64,000 nucleotides of DNA. Origin: Agrypnia vestita. Taxonomy: Eukaryota; Arthropoda; Insecta; Trichoptera; Phryganeidae. A model generated the notes under the pieces. That model made no database searches, was not told the origin of the DNA, and saw only the letters and a list, made by a program, of their open reading frames with translations. Shown here piece after piece: positions 1 through 11,589 of the stretch. Positions within the stretch are counted from its first letter, which is position 1. Every line of letters begins with the position of its first letter. Both the position numbers and the translations under genes were made by a program. Location of the stretch: positions 96,945 to 160,944 of the forward strand of contig JADDOH010000301.1 of assembly GCA_016648135.1 (NCBI GenBank), given 5' to 3'.

Positions 1-165
1 ATAAATGATCATTTTCCCTACCGGATACGTCATCTAGACTTATTTCCGTTTTTAACACCAAATTGTCATTTTCCCACCGGATACGTCATCTAGATTTATT
101 TCCGTTTTTAACACAAAATTGGCCTTTTCCCTACCTGACACAACATCTAGACTTAACATTAATTT
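1..165. repeat. Tandem repeat, about 57-bp unit, three copies
   Basis: The phrase 'cattttccctaccggatac' recurs at about 10, 67 and 123 (the third copy is diverged), each time followed by 'catctaga' and a T-rich stretch. The period is 56-57 bp. The array is cut by the window edge, so its true copy number is unknown. No coding potential is seen. Confidence 0.8.
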
Positions 166-169
166 TCTA

Positions 170-1400
170 TGGTTGTTTTATTATATGGGCATCTATGGCG
201 TGAAGTGTCAAAATGTATCATTTTTAAACTTGAAATAACAGCTTTTAAACCAGCAAGCGGGAAAATTTGACTTCATTTATGTAATCAGGACCCTTTATTA
301 CACCAAGAACAATTTTTCTTTCATCAAAATTCAAGTTCGATTGAATTCTTGACTTATTCCCAAATTAATACTTTTTCTTCATGTGTCATATTCTACCGAA
401 GGTCTAAGATCAGGATGCATAATGCTGATTTACTCTGTATGGGATCACCTGTGTTTTCGACACTGACCCTTTTTTTCTTTATTTCTTTACCTTATCTACC
501 CCTACACAATGAGTTGCCATAAATCATAATATTTCTCATATCAGAAGTCAGAGACCAAACGTGAAACATACGGTCACAGTACGTACGTACTTACAAGGAA
601 AGACACGATAATATATTATGCATGTTACCTATCTAAACTCGGACTTCTACCAAAAATTCATTTTTGACTTTATGTTTTGACAAAATGTGAAAAAGTTTCT
701 ACTTTTTTCAGAGAAAAAACTGACGTAAAACACACTCATTTTTTATGTTATGCCAAACTTCAAGCAAAATCTCTGCTGCAAAATTATGTTTTTGTAGATG
801 TTTTAATTTATGCAGGAACTATATCAATATTCTTATAAAATAAGACATAGGTACTTATATTTATACCTATTTTATTACGTACAAAAAATGTAATAGTTAT
901 AAAAGAATGATTTACATCAGTGGTTCCCGAAGTTTACAGGACCACGACCCAATAATTTTTTTTGTCTGTGGAATACTCGGTTACCGCTTTGTAAAAATAA
1001 TAAAGCAAGACAAGTGTTTATGAAACTTTATTAAAAGACATGAATGATTCAAATCTTATAATACCTAATAATTATAAAAACTGAAATCAAAAATTTGCGG
1101 ATGGAAACTCGGGAACTGTTTTGATTTATTGGTTCACTTGAATTTCATCCTTCAGTTTGCAATGTTTCCATTTTGAACAAGAGCGTCTCTATTCTATGAT
1201 AAGAGCATGCCAGTAATGAACATGTGTGTTTGTTTGTTAGCTTTGGGCATGAATGAGTTCATGGGCATGTTTAAAATAAACACGCTAATAACGAGCAAGT
1301 GCGTACAGTTGTTATAGCATGCTAGTTTTGAGCACGCTCAAAAGTAATGTGTAGCAGCACCTTAAGCCAATTAAATAGGGACTTACGTAAGTAAGTGCAG
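170..1400. other. No recognisable gene or element
   Basis: AT-rich sequence with short inverted motifs around 'gcatgc' near 1206-1345. The only open frame of note (minus strand, 71 codons, 1322-1537) overlaps the arm of the neighbouring TIR element and matches nothing I recognise. Confidence 0.5.
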
Positions 1401-1410
1401 TCTACAAAGA

Positions 1411-2169
1411 TATATCGATGGCTCCTACGTATAATATCGTAACTCACAAAATTCAATTTTACAGGAGAAGGATTTGAACATATTTTCGTCCGGTATAAAT
1501 CTAAATGTTGCCCAATTTTTTTGAAATTTCGTTTCAATATTTTACTTTATACTGTAGTTTCATAAATAATCACAAAAAAGTCGAAATTATTAAAGGTTTT
1601 TGTAGAAATGCACATAAGATATTATACTTCGGAAAAGACGCGACGTAAAATATCGTATAAATGACATACAACATTTAACTTCGGAAAAGACGCGACGTAA
1701 AATATCGTATAAATGACTTACAACATTTTACTTCGGAAAAGACGCGACGTAAAATATCGTATAAATGACGAACAATATTTTACTTCGGAAAAGACGCAAC
1801 GTAAAATAACGTAAGTGTTACATACGATAATTTTATTATGTCATTTTCTCACGCATATTATCGTAAGTGATACATACGATAATTATCATATGTTATTTTC
1901 CAACGTATGTTATCGTAAGTGTTACATACGATAAAATTATCTTATGTTATTTTCCAACGCAAATTATCGTAAGTGTTACATACGATAGTATACTTCGTAA
2001 AAAATGTGTGATTGTTTGAAACACGATAAAATACGTCCGAAAAAAACGTTATTTCTTGCAAAATATTTTTTCTTTCTTGGAAATATAATTAAATACATAT
2101 GAAATACACAAAAAACTAAAAATCGTCGATTTGTGGGTTACGATATTATACGTAGGAGTCGTCGATATA
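1411..2169. mobile_element. TIR-bounded element with a satellite interior
   Basis: A 40-bp arm at 1411-1450 (begins tatatcgatggctcctacgt) recurs as its reverse complement at 2130-2169 with only about three mismatches. The interior is mainly a 52-bp tandem array. No transposase is present, so this would be a non-autonomous element; I could not define a clean target-site duplication, so the superfamily is unknown. Confidence 0.6.
1626..2005. repeat. 52-bp tandem array, two diverged sub-blocks
   Basis: 'acttcggaaaagacgc' starts at 1626, 1678, 1730 and 1782, an exact 52-bp period. From about 1808 a different unit ('atcgtaagtgttacatacga') continues at 1860, 1912 and 1965, again 52-53 bp apart. 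The unchanged period across two sequence types suggests the second block derives from the first. The whole array sits between the inverted arms at 1411-1450 and 2130-2169. Confidence 0.85.
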
Positions 2170-2478
2170 TTTTATGATTCTTACCATAGCGACGGCGACT
2201 TGACCATGACTTGACCAAGTATTTAGAGTAGAGAGTAAAAGTGTTGAGTGAACAAGAAGTGTTGATTGAATAAGTGTGCGTCCCGCGCTATTTCTTCCGT
2301 CATAAGTCATAACAGGCGAGTGTAATTAATGGCCATGTTTTCAACAGCGAGGTCGAAATTCCCCCAGACGTAAACACTGTGCTTTTATTGGTGATTCACC
2401 GATCCGCATCAGTGTTCCGACGATCAAAACATACCGGCATTGGACGACGGGAAACGGGCATTGCGTCCCAAATTTTGT

Positions 2479-3035
2479 AAGACTGGGAGTTCTATTTTTT
2501 TTTTAATTTTTTTTTTTAATTGAAAGACTATCGACAGGTCAGAATGACCCTAGCGGATAGTCATTTAGGACAAGGTGATTACTGCAGTTACAAATTACGA
2601 TAATACATTAAAATAAAACATTAATTTATTTAAATTTTTTTTTATTTCAAAAAAATCCTTGTTTAGAAATAAAGGTACTTAATACTAATTTAAAAATAAA
2701 AATATAAGATAAATTACACATTTTTTTGTTGTTAAATTTGTGGATTATGCCACTCCACTAGGCTACGCCTGTTCCAGAGTGGCGTTATAGAACACAATTA
2801 TAATTTTTTTTTTAATTCGTCAGTAATATTTATTTTCATAAGGTAGTAATTATGTATCTACAAAGTATCAAGTGCAGTTTTAGTGGTAAGTTGAGTGAGT
2901 CATAAGTCCAAATATAAATATGTGTAGAATAATTGTTTAATGTAAAATGGGTTAGAGTTTTGTTTAAGATTATTTTTTTTTTTTTTTTAATTAATTTATT
3001 TATTTATATAGGTATAAATTTTTATTTTTAGACAT
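2479..3035 (-). mobile_element. T-rich retroelement tails (minus-strand poly-A ends)
   Basis: Long T runs at about 2489-2520, 2800-2815 and 2973-2990 look like poly(A) tails of retroelements read on the minus strand. The last (t-run, then taattaatttatttattta) lies just left of the RT C-terminal fragment at 3038 and is probably its 3' end. The intervening DNA has no recognised coding content. Confidence 0.35.
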
Positions 3036-3037
3036 TG

Positions 3038-3325
3038 TTATGTAATTACAGTAAGTAAATTTTCAGTTGCTGTTCTACCTTTGGAGGTAAGCCAGTTGTT
3101 TGCTAAAGCTTTTATTTTATTTATTGAGTATATGCTGATTTTCGGGAAGTCTGTTTTAAATATGTTAAATATTTTAGGCCCTATGTATGTGTAATTTTTC
3201 TGTCCATGTGTTGTCGTAGTTTTTGGTATTTCGTCAAGGTTTCGTAATGCTTGTCTAGTATTACGTGAATGCGAGTTACTGGTTGCTGTTAGGTGGTTTG
3301 TGTTTTTGATGTTGACGATACATTA
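3038..3325 (-). pseudogene. Non-LTR reverse transcriptase, C-terminal fragment
   Basis: The minus strand is open for about 95 codons to a TAA at 3038-3040. It carries the C-terminal signature seen at the end of many insect LINE RTs: HSRNTRQAL, then after about 20 residues YTYIGPKIFN. A plus-strand fragment at 20.7-21.1 kb shows the same pattern (YTYLGVKYFN), so the two belong to one family. Only the extreme C-terminus survives; fingers, palm and thumb are absent. The clade is not assigned. Confidence 0.6.
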
Positions 3326-3491
3326 TACAATATAAGTATAGTACAATAAGTGATTACAAGATGAACGAAGTTCACATTCTCCGCACGACATAATAGGCAT
3401 GTAGGCTCCCAGGTCAACTAAGTCAGAAAATGTGTACCCGCGCTTTGTTTCTATAAAATTTTTGTTTAGGTTGATTTCCGAAGAATCCGTC

Positions 3492-3835
3492 TTACACGCT
3501 CAAACTATTTTCGGTCAGGAGCGATATAATTTCTCTCTTAAACTGAGGTTGTGTCATGTGAAATATGTCGATGTTGGGGTTACATGACGTGACCTCGTTG
3601 TACTGGTTTAGCATTCTAGGTAGTGGAGAGAAATAACCTGTGTTGGTGTTGTAGACCTTTGTGTGGAATAGTGTTTGGGATCTCAGAGACCGGGCAGGTA
3701 TATTAATATCTATTTGCGAGAGTATTGAGGGCGAGTCTAGTTTGTTGTTTACTATTTTGTGGAGTGTCATAAGGTCTGTGATCAGACGTATGTGTGGCAA
3801 ATCCATGTAAGATAGAGTAAAGAATGAAGATATTA
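3492..3835 (-). pseudogene. Jockey/CR1-like RT, C-terminal domain
   Basis: The downstream half of a minus-strand open frame (4151-3492) encodes the post-thumb region of a jockey/CR1-type RT: DLMTLHKIVNNKLDSPSIL, then INIPARSLRSQTLF, and a terminal FKREIISLL. The intact RT at 62.2-63.9 kb has the same order (DLMYLLKIVSGNVDCPELL ... VPCRSRRH). The upstream half of the frame is only the antisense of the RTE tail at 3.9-4.2 kb, so the RT is truncated 5' near 3835. The natural stop appears retained. No catalytic motif remains. Confidence 0.7.
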
Positions 3836-3875
3836 CGAATGATGTAAAGCTGATCGTAGCATAATACATAGAATA

Positions 3876-4196
3876 ATAATAGGGTCGCTCAGGTGGTTTG
3901 GGCATGTTGAGCGAATGAATGAATAAAGAATGATAAGAAAGATAAATAATGCAAGTGTTGACGGCGCCAGAAAGAGAGGGCGACCACGGAAGACGTGGCA
4001 TGACCAGATTAACCAGATACTGGAAGATGGTCCTGTTAGAAGCCTCAACAATCGTCGAGCTTGCATGCGAAGATGCATGAATGTAGATGAAACGAAAGCT
4101 GTATGTCAGGACAGAAGAGTATGGCGCTCTATCCTCTCTGCCTACCCCCACGGGGAAACGGCGTGATGGTAAGTTAGTTAGTTAGTTAGTTAGTTA
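3876..4196 (+). mobile_element. RTE-like LINE, 3' end with (TTAG)n tail
   Basis: From about 3930 the plus strand encodes the C-terminal tail of an RTE-type endonuclease-RT: RKRGRPRKTWHDQINQILED, then LNNRRACMRRC and RRVWRSILSAYP, ending at 4166. It is preceded by a degraded WFGHVERMNE-like stretch with stops. The 3' end is a short hairpin-bearing sequence (cctacccccacggggaaacg) followed directly by five GTTA/TTAG units. RTE elements typically end in short simple repeats rather than long poly(A). Four other copies of this tail (14.4, 28.6, 60.5, 61.8 kb) and a related coding fragment (37.5 kb) are in the window. Confidence 0.8.
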
Positions 4197-4239
4197 GGAG
4201 CTCTCTATTAGTACAAGATTGAGTCAGCAATATTGTTAT

Positions 4240-4890
4240 CTTGGCAAGTGTAACCCCAACACTCAAAAATAAACGGGACGTATTTATTTACGCCCGTGTA
4301 AACCTTTATTAATTTACATTTACGACTTTTTGCGATTTTAGATGACATCTTTGGAAAGTAGTTCTCACTGCACGCCCCTGGTATTAAGGGTGTCTAATTA
4401 ATATGTTGAGTAAGGGTAAGAAAGGGAGTAATTCTTAAAGAGACCTGTTTATTTGATGGCGAAGCGATATTTACATCATCATGCAAATCAGTCATTGCTA
4501 TCTGAAATCATTAATATTATATGAAATAAGTAGATACTAATATTATTTTGAGCATGTTACGTATTAACATATAGCAACAATAACTTAAGTTATACAAAAA
4601 AAAAATTGAAAGACGTTAGTTCGAACATTGTGAAAGTCAAAGAATTAAAGGTAAAATGGGAATCAGGAATGGATAGGAAAGGTCAGATCTACTTAATAAA
4701 AAGGGGAAGAGATAAGAAGAAAAATAAGTGCAGAAGATACGTAGCATAAAAATATCTGATCAATACATCTGCAAATACATATACGAGGTCTGGACAAAAG
4801 AAAAAAGATGAATTAAAGAAAGATACATGATAAAAATTACATGTACAAAATATGGACAAAAGAAAGGAGATGGATTAAAATAGAGGAAAA
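4240..4890. other. AT-rich spacer with a ~65-bp tandem duplication
   Basis: Nothing coding is recognised. At 4785-4885 a purine-rich segment with 'tggacaaaagaaa' is duplicated. This may be the 3' untranslated part of the minus-strand RT fragment that ends at 4896. Confidence 0.4.
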
Positions 4891-4895
4891 AAAGT

Positions 4896-5201
4896 TTATG
4901 ACTGAGGTGAATATCCAAGAGTTTTAAATTCACATATAGATGAATTGAAGAGATCCAAGTCGCTGAATATAGTGTTGAACACATTAGACGAGCGATATAT
5001 AAAAGAGTTTTGCCGGGAGTTGGTATTACAGTGTGAAAAGCCCAAGGTCTCGACCGATCTAGTGGATCTTCCGGGTACTATAAGGGAGATGCGCTGCAGC
5101 AATGCTGGGCAGTCAATCTTAGAGGTAGCTAGTTTATGAAGAAATATAACATCAGCAGTATTTCTGCTATTGACCAGGGTTGTAATGTTAAAGAAGGTCA
5201 T
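4896..5201 (-). pseudogene. Jockey/CR1-like RT, C-terminal fragment
   Basis: A minus-strand frame of 101 codons carries the same post-thumb signature: FLHKLATSKIDCPALLQRIS, then IVPGRSTRSVETL and a terminal acidic stretch around DLDLFNSSICEFK. The end of the frame fits the natural C-terminus. The start methionine is arbitrary because the element is truncated. It is distinct in sequence from the 3.5-kb and 6.1-kb copies, so it is a separate insertion. Confidence 0.7.
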
Positions 5202-5689
5202 TCTATGACCGTCAACAAGCTACTTTCTGCTAGATCTTTATAATATCCAATTCACATCTTTCTACATTAATTAATACTAGGTAGGCTTGAATAACCATGA
5301 CTTCAATTTAATGTTTACATCTCTAAAGTTGTGTTTCGCACATCTCGACCGTCTCTAGACTTCACGGTTTGAAGTGTGACCAACAATAGATTATAAATAG
5401 GCGGGACATACGTAATACCTTATCACGGGGAGTCCTTGAACGCGGGCGTGATAAACGTAACCGGTTTTGAAACACTTTGTAGCTAAAGTAGTATTTTGAA
5501 ACGAGTCGCACTAACCTAAGGCAACAATATTTTATGGTACAAAAGTAATTAAATATTTGCCTTGGCACGAGCAGCTCACCAATGCCAGGGAATGTGGAAC
5601 AAAAATATTCATTTAAACATAGCACCACTTATATCTTTATCGAATAAAATAAATAAACATGTGTGTTCGTGGTTTTGCATTCTGCTTAT

Positions 5690-6333
5690 TTATTTATTTA
5701 TTGATTTATGAACGCCGTACAGGGCTTTTACAAAAAAATATGTAAAGTGTACATTAATAGAATATATAGTTTAAATAAAAAAATAATAATAACATGTAAA
5801 AATATTAATGACATAAGAAAATACTTAAAATACAGATACAAATATGTAAAGATAAATATAATATAAAGTAAAAAGCAAATATATAACAAGCAGAGGCATA
5901 AGGAAAACATACTATAAAATAAATTCAAAAACAAGAAAGTAATAATATCGAGTGATAGGCATAATATAATAAAAAATTTACATAAAAGTTAGTTTTCTCG
6001 CTCAACCAACAATCAAAACAAATACAAATCAATTATTCAAGTCCAATTTGACAAACAATACTAATATCGTAATATATGTTTGAATATTATACAGTTATTG
6101 GCAAAGACGTCAAGTAGCTCGTATCTGTTTGCTAATCTAGGAAGCCTTTGCAGTGGGGAATTAAAGACGTAGTTAGTAGCTGTAGTTTCCACGGCAAAAC
6201 CTGCATGACTTCTAGTTATGCGAGACGAAACACGCAAGTAGATACGTTCTAGTAGTTGAGGACAGTCGATAGTACCATTTATTAATTTGTGTAAAAAGAA
6301 AAAGTCTATACGAGAACAGCACGAACTTCGCAT
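5690..6333 (-). mobile_element. 5'-truncated jockey/CR1-like LINE on minus strand
   Basis: Read on the minus strand this is a coherent 3' end. An RT C-terminal frame (6333-6061, containing FLHKLINGTIDCPQLLERIY and VSSRITRSHAGF) is followed by an AT-rich 3' UTR, then 'gtaaaagccctgtacggcgt' and a (TAAA)n tail at about 5690-5705. This tail style recurs at 23.4 kb and 19.6 kb. Upstream of 6333 the RT reading frame is lost. Confidence 0.75.
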
Positions 6334-6339
6334 CCACTC

Positions 6340-6990
6340 TTGGCGATGCTGAACCTGATCACACTGGTAATTGGTTACTTCTTGAACTTGGTCTGCCCTA
6401 GTAACAGTATACCCTTAATTTTGAGGACAACATTTTTACATAATTTATACTTCTTTAGGCGCGTTTGGGCTGAAATTTTTATAATGCAACGAAATTCGTG
6501 CGCATCATGCGACGGAAGTTTTCACACCATGAACTTGTTTAATACAATCCTGTTCTTGATTGTATTTCCTCCCGTTGTTTTTAATCTCGATATCTGTGAA
6601 GCCCGAAAAGTGTCGCCACTGCGCTGTCCCTCTGCCGACATTGAACAGGGATCTGTAATCTGCGGATACCTATTTAGTTGTCTGTTCTTGCGGCTGGTGC
6701 GTTTCGCGCTTCCTCATGTTCCTATAGTTCTAAATTTTGTTGTACTTAGGCGGTCGTGCCGTGAAAAGTATGCGCTGTTACTTTATGTATGTCACAAAAG
6801 TAAAACTTATAATGCGCGTACATAAGCACACAATTCTTACCTAGTGAATTCTCATTCATAAAACTTTTTTTAAAAAATGTTATTTTTAACAAATTTAGCT
6901 ATTTAGCCATGTGATTAAATATAACAATACTGCAAGTAAAGTCTCAAAACTACGGCTAGAATATGAGTAGAATAGGACCACTATAACTTG
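6340..6990. other. No recognised gene; one 161-codon plus-strand frame
   Basis: A plus-strand frame at 6340-6825 is fairly long and hydrophobic, with several Cys, but has no recognisable domain. It starts directly at the 5' break of the minus-strand LINE. I regard it as fortuitous, perhaps antisense to degraded element sequence. Confidence 0.3.
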
Positions 6991-7440
6991 GCGTGCGAGG
7001 GAGGGCGTCCCTGTCGCGTAACAGAAGTTGCCTGGATGTAAATTTATTACACAATACATAATGTACAGAATGTCCGGTGACCAGTGTCGTTGCCTTTAAC
7101 AGAAATTTGGTCAGGCAGCACTAAAGAAACCAAGCAATAATGGCGGCCGTTCTATCTGTCAAACTGTCAGACGGTAATATCGGTCCATTATTTGCTTTTT
7201 CAGCTTCGCAAAACTTTGATATTTCTTTGGCAATTGTTCTTGCACCATCTCTGACTGTTTAGGATGTATTGGACATAATAATTCAGTGTATATTTGTAAA
7301 CAAGATGCCACAGCTCCCGAGCAAATACAAAATTGTACTGAATGACAGGGCGGGTTTTAGTTCCATAGTCGCCGTATTGTGGTCAAGCAATATAATCAAA
7401 CACATACACAACTGGGAGCGTATGTGGTTCGACAAGAGAG
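6990..7440 (-). mobile_element. DNA transposon fragment, copy 1 (minus)
   Basis: This segment is the inverted counterpart of 26460-26960. On the minus strand, 7262-7128 reads VRDGARTIAKEI, KANNGPILP and LTDRTAA, which resembles the N-terminal helix-turn-helix region of Tc1/IS630-like insect transposases. The rest (gaccagtgtcg, gacgccctccctcgcacgcc) is non-coding terminal sequence shared with the second copy. No DDE domain is present. Confidence 0.5.
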
Positions 7441-7449
7441 CTCCTCAGC

Positions 7450-7970
7450 CACGCTCGGATACACAATCGATAAAACATTCATCTTTTTATTTATTGAAGT
7501 TGTCATTTATGCATCTAACAGATGACGCAAAAAATCACGTAATTTTTTTAACGATATATTTTAAAAATATATTATGATTTGATATTTATTAAAAATATTT
7601 TTTTTGAATTAAAGATAATTTACTTTAAAATATTTTTTTTTCAAAAAATCTCACCAGTCTACAATTTAATAAGTAAAAATAATACATAGTGTTTTTAAAG
7701 AGCATTTATTCTGTTTGCTTGTGTATCCCCAGAATTAGTAAAATGGAGGAATCTATTAATAATTCTCTAGGTCTTGGAGCAATATTAAAACATTTCTTTT
7801 GTATTGAATGTTCTCAAATGACAGTGCAGGTATTTATTGCGCACGCAACAGTAAGTGCAACTGACACTTAATCAATATTACCGTATTGCATAATCATGTT
7901 GAGCATTGTTTGAAAAATAAATTAACATACTTAAGTAATTGATTCTCAGAAGTCGGTGACCTCACGTACA
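7450..7970. other. No recognisable feature
   Basis: AT-rich sequence with poly(T)/poly(A) tracts near 7600-7640. A 60-codon plus-strand frame at 7689-7871 shows no recognisable motif. Confidence 0.5.
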
Positions 7971-7977
7971 AGCATCG

Positions 7978-8104
7978 CAGTCATCTAATCCACTGCTGTT
8001 TGTCTTTCTAGTCATCTAATCCACTGCTTTCTATCTTCCTAGTCATCTAATCCACTGCTGTCTATCTTCCTAGTCATCTAATCCACTGCTGTCTATCTTC
8101 CTAG
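7978..8104. repeat. 31-bp tandem repeat, four copies
   Basis: 'tcatctaatccactgct' begins at 7981, 8012, 8043 and 8074, an exact 31-bp period. The last two units are identical, indicating recent expansion. Confidence 0.9.
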
Positions 8105-8166
8105 TGATTATTCTTCACATTCCTACATTCTTAGTGATTTTTTACTTCCTACTTGGCCTACTATAC

Positions 8167-8606
8167 ACAGGATGTACCAGAGCTAGAAGCAGAAACTTGG
8201 CCGGTAGATTCCTGACTATCTTATGAGTCTAAAATGTTCAGGCAACCATGACCTAATATCAATAGTTTTGGAGATATGCAATATCAAAGTTTGCATTTTT
8301 TTTCAATATTTCTGACTTTTTGCAAAAAGTTTAACGATTATTACAAAATTCATTCGCTTAAATACAAGTCAATTTTTCCAAGGTTTTTATCATTTTATTT
8401 GACTTGTATGAAAACGAATGAATTTTTTTAATAATAGTTCAATTTTTTGCAAAAACCAAGTCAGAAATATTGAAAAAAAAATGCAAACTTTGATATTGCA
8501 TATCTCCATAACTATTGATGTAATGGTTGCTTGAACATTTTAGACTCATAACATAAGCAGGAATCTACTGGCCAAGTTTCTGCTGCTGGCTCTGGGACAC
8601 CCTGTA
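8167..8606. mobile_element. Palindromic MITE, TIR (T)ACAGGGTGT, copy A
   Basis: Two arms of about 150-200 bp face each other. The left starts acaggatgtaccagagc and the right, reverse-complemented, acagggtgtcccagagcc. Both continue through a cagaaacttggcc block, a 'gagtctaaaatgtt' block and 'caatatcaaagtttgcattt'. The whole element can fold on itself and contains no ORF. A TA-rich 4-bp target duplication fits (clear in the copy at 57.6 kb, TAAA). The superfamily is not assigned. Confidence 0.75.
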
Positions 8607-8874
8607 TATTTTTATATTAAACAAAGCAAGATTTATTTTTCGAAATAAAATAATTTACACTTTTTTTTAACCTCTATTCATTTTTACATGTTCTCCTTCT
8701 TCAGGACAAGAAATATATTCAAATAAATTTTCAAATATAGACAGTTATTTTCTTTATGGTGGAGAGGGGTTAAAAAACATGTACATGATTAGAAATTATG
8801 TAAAAGTAATTAGGTTTAAGAGAGGACCATTGAGAAAAATTATTTGGTTGTTTATAATAGCCAACAAGGATAGC

Positions 8875-8945
8875 TTGTTAGTCTTGTGGTTAGGACTCTC
8901 GCCTCGTGATCCAAAGGTCGCGGGTTAAAACGTCACTCCTGACCA
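8875..8945 (+). repeat. Possible tRNA-derived SINE head, degenerate
   Basis: 'cttgtggttaggactctcgc' followed by 'ggtcgcgggttaaaa' resembles the D-arm and T-arm of a tRNA-Glu/Asp type sequence with a mutated B box. The acceptor stem does not pair convincingly, so this is at best a SINE remnant. A related inverted motif lies near 27955-28010. Confidence 0.35.
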
Positions 8946-8999
8946 GCAAGTAAGCTCTATTTTCATAGCACAAGCGTTTAGCTTAGTTTGAAAACTGTA

Positions 9000-10640
9000 C
9001 GAATATTGATGTGACATGACATTTTACCATAAGTAAAAAAAAATATTTATGTTAGTATTAACGCGTTTTCTAATCTTTAATATTTCTCGGTATCCAAGTG
9101 AAAATCCTTAGTACTTATTGGTGTGTAAAAATTTGAAACCTGTGTTAAAATCAAATAAATGATTGCATTCTTTCAGGTGATAACTAATCCTTCTATGCTT
9201 GAAAATTAGTTTTAGTACATTTCTCGCGCCGAAGAAGGGAAACATGTTGGATTTTACTTTAAAAATTACTCGTGATTAAAATAAAAGATTAATTATTTAT
9301 TTGATAAAAATAGTGCCACAATGTGAATTCGTAAATTTTCTATTCTGTTTTTGTGAGAGATATTTTATATTTCTTATATTTAAAAATAACATACGACTAA
9401 AGTAGACTTTATAAATATTAAAACAATTTATTTATTAGTTTATTTTTAACACAGTAACAAAATTAAAGCTATTATAATTCATTTAAGCATTCCTTTATCG
9501 AGTTGTATCGTTTACCAATTGTACTTTCGGAGATAACTAAAATCATACTAAAACTATCTGCCAGGGTCATTTATGAACTGTTAATAATTTGTAGATAAAA
9601 TATATATAGAAGACTTCTCGTATTAACGAGCGGTAACATTATCATACATGTTTATTATAGCGAAAGGTACCTACTTGTTTATCTTCATTCGTCTGTTTGC
9701 AAACAGATTCTATTTCTTCAATGTTATTTATGTAAGTTTATTTGCAATATTTTATCTTTCAAGTTAGTCCAGGCGAGGATATCGAGTTAACGGTAACTCA
9801 ATGTTATCTGAAGAAATAAATCAATGTCTACTGGCTTTGTTCTCCCGTGGGAGTACGCAGAGAGGGTAAAATCCAACTTTTCTGTCCCGACACATGATTC
9901 TTGTCACGTGCACACTCTTGTGGTGCGTGTACACCAATATGCATCAGGTCTACGCAAGTAACGAGATGTAGGTACATACGCACCATTACGAAGCCTTTCA
10001 TCGATGCTCTATATATCTGCTGCTATGAACATTAATTTTTTATATCAATTTTTCCTTATTCATTCATTTCACGTAAATAAATTACTTGGGCGATTTTTTT
10101 TGATTCTGTGTACTATGATGCCACAAACAGCCTTACGTGTCCTCTTAGTTAACTTATTCTTCACCCTATCATATACCTCCATACATAGTATTTCGAAGTT
10201 CTTGCTTCGAATGATTCAATTCAATTTATTTAATAATATGTACATTAGAAACTAAGTGTTCAAGGCATATATATTATGAAAGTATATATCAAAATAACAA
10301 TATTTAATGAATTAAAAATGACGTAAAATCTGGTCCAAATTGTAGGGGAATCCTGTTCGGAAAACCCCTTCAGACACGTGAATATATCAATACGCAAAGC
10401 GATATTGTTCAGCATAGCTGTGGCTCTTCCAACAGGCATAACCATCAGCAGGTTGGTCCTGTATATTGGAATCTTAAACAACCAGGAACATACAAACCAT
10501 GATTATGATAATGATTTCGTTCAAAGTTCCTAAACCTTTCATTATTTTTATCCTTTCCATTTCTTAAACATATACAAACAGGATATCTCGTACTAGTAGC
10601 AAAAACTTTTGAGGAGTCTTCTTCATTCAATTTTGATAGA
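9000..10640. other. No recognisable gene
   Basis: AT-rich sequence throughout. Short frames (for example 10004-10255 plus, 10260-10481 minus) carry no motif. No terminal repeats were found. Confidence 0.5.
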
Positions 10641-10654
10641 AAATATTATCTACA

Positions 10655-10830
10655 ATATAGGCGAAATGTCTACAGTCAAGGAGATAGCGACGTCAAAATC
10701 ATTATTTTTTTCTCAATATTTTTACTTATTTTCTGTAAAACATTAGTCTATCAAATAGGTCAGAAATATTGAAAAAAAAATCAAACTTGATATTGTTTAT
10801 CTCCGTAATTGTCGACATTTCACCTTTAGT
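10655..10830. mobile_element. Palindromic MITE core, related to the ACAGGGTGT family
   Basis: 'gcgaaatgtctac...caaggagata' at the left is mirrored by 'tatctccgtaattgtcgacatttc' at the right. The centre contains ttttctcaatattttt and 'caggtcagaaatattg'-like blocks shared with the 8.2, 27.2 and 49.8-kb MITEs. This is a diverged short member. Confidence 0.5.
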
Positions 10831-11061
10831 GTAAATATTATTTTTTTCAAAATTGAAAGTAGAAGACTTCCACGAGGTTTTTTCTAGTAGAGGCACCTTG
10901 TATATCGCAAATACCCATACTCATTCACATTTTTCTAAACATGAGTTATGAACGATGCCATTTAATAAGATATTTTAATTTACCCTTCCCCAATTTTATA
11001 TATTTAGATATTCTAATAGTTATCATAAAATCACATAGTTTTCTTTTTTTTACACGTTTGG

Positions 11062-11410
11062 TTGACAACATTGTGGGTCTATTTTAATTTTGTGAATTCT
11101 CAAATTCCTTCTAAAGACGTAGAAAGTCATGTGCAAGTCACACCTATGAAAAGTACTTTTACGATTTGTTTGAATTTGTTTATATACATTGTTCCGCGTT
11201 ATGCAAACTCGTTCGCTATCCCTGAGACAGATGACGCAAAATTAAAAGTACAGTCGAAGGCACCGAATCAAATCGTATTGAGATTGATCGATGTAATCGG
11301 AAAGTAGTTTTAAAGTGTCGGTCTTTTTTGCGCGGTATTTTAATTTGCTTTACAATATCTGGAACCGATAAGATAACAGAAGTCAATTTAAATACTAGCG
11401 GTGCAGGCAC
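11062..11410. other. Short frames on both strands, unrecognised
   Basis: Plus 11062-11307 and minus 11410-11216 are both open but carry no known motif. The local base composition is slightly less AT-rich than its surroundings. I do not call a gene. Confidence 0.3.
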
Positions 11411-11589
11411 GCTATCTTTCGGGCAATATACACAGCTAGTTTTATTACGATAATCAGTAACGTATGCTTTTAACTATTCCCATAAAAATATATAATTTCA
11501 TAATAAATAAATAGTTAAAATAATTGGAAACAAATTATAAAAAGTAAATTAATTATAATATACTATCATAATAATAAATAAATAATAAT

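Noticed and set aside
3833..4151. Minus-strand ORF start over the RTE tail
   Set aside because: The N-terminal part is antisense to the RTE-coding sequence; only the downstream RT-like half is kept.
6340..6825. 161-codon plus-strand ORF as a membrane protein
   Set aside because: No signal, domain or splice context; it abuts the truncated end of a LINE and lies in low-complexity, T-rich DNA.
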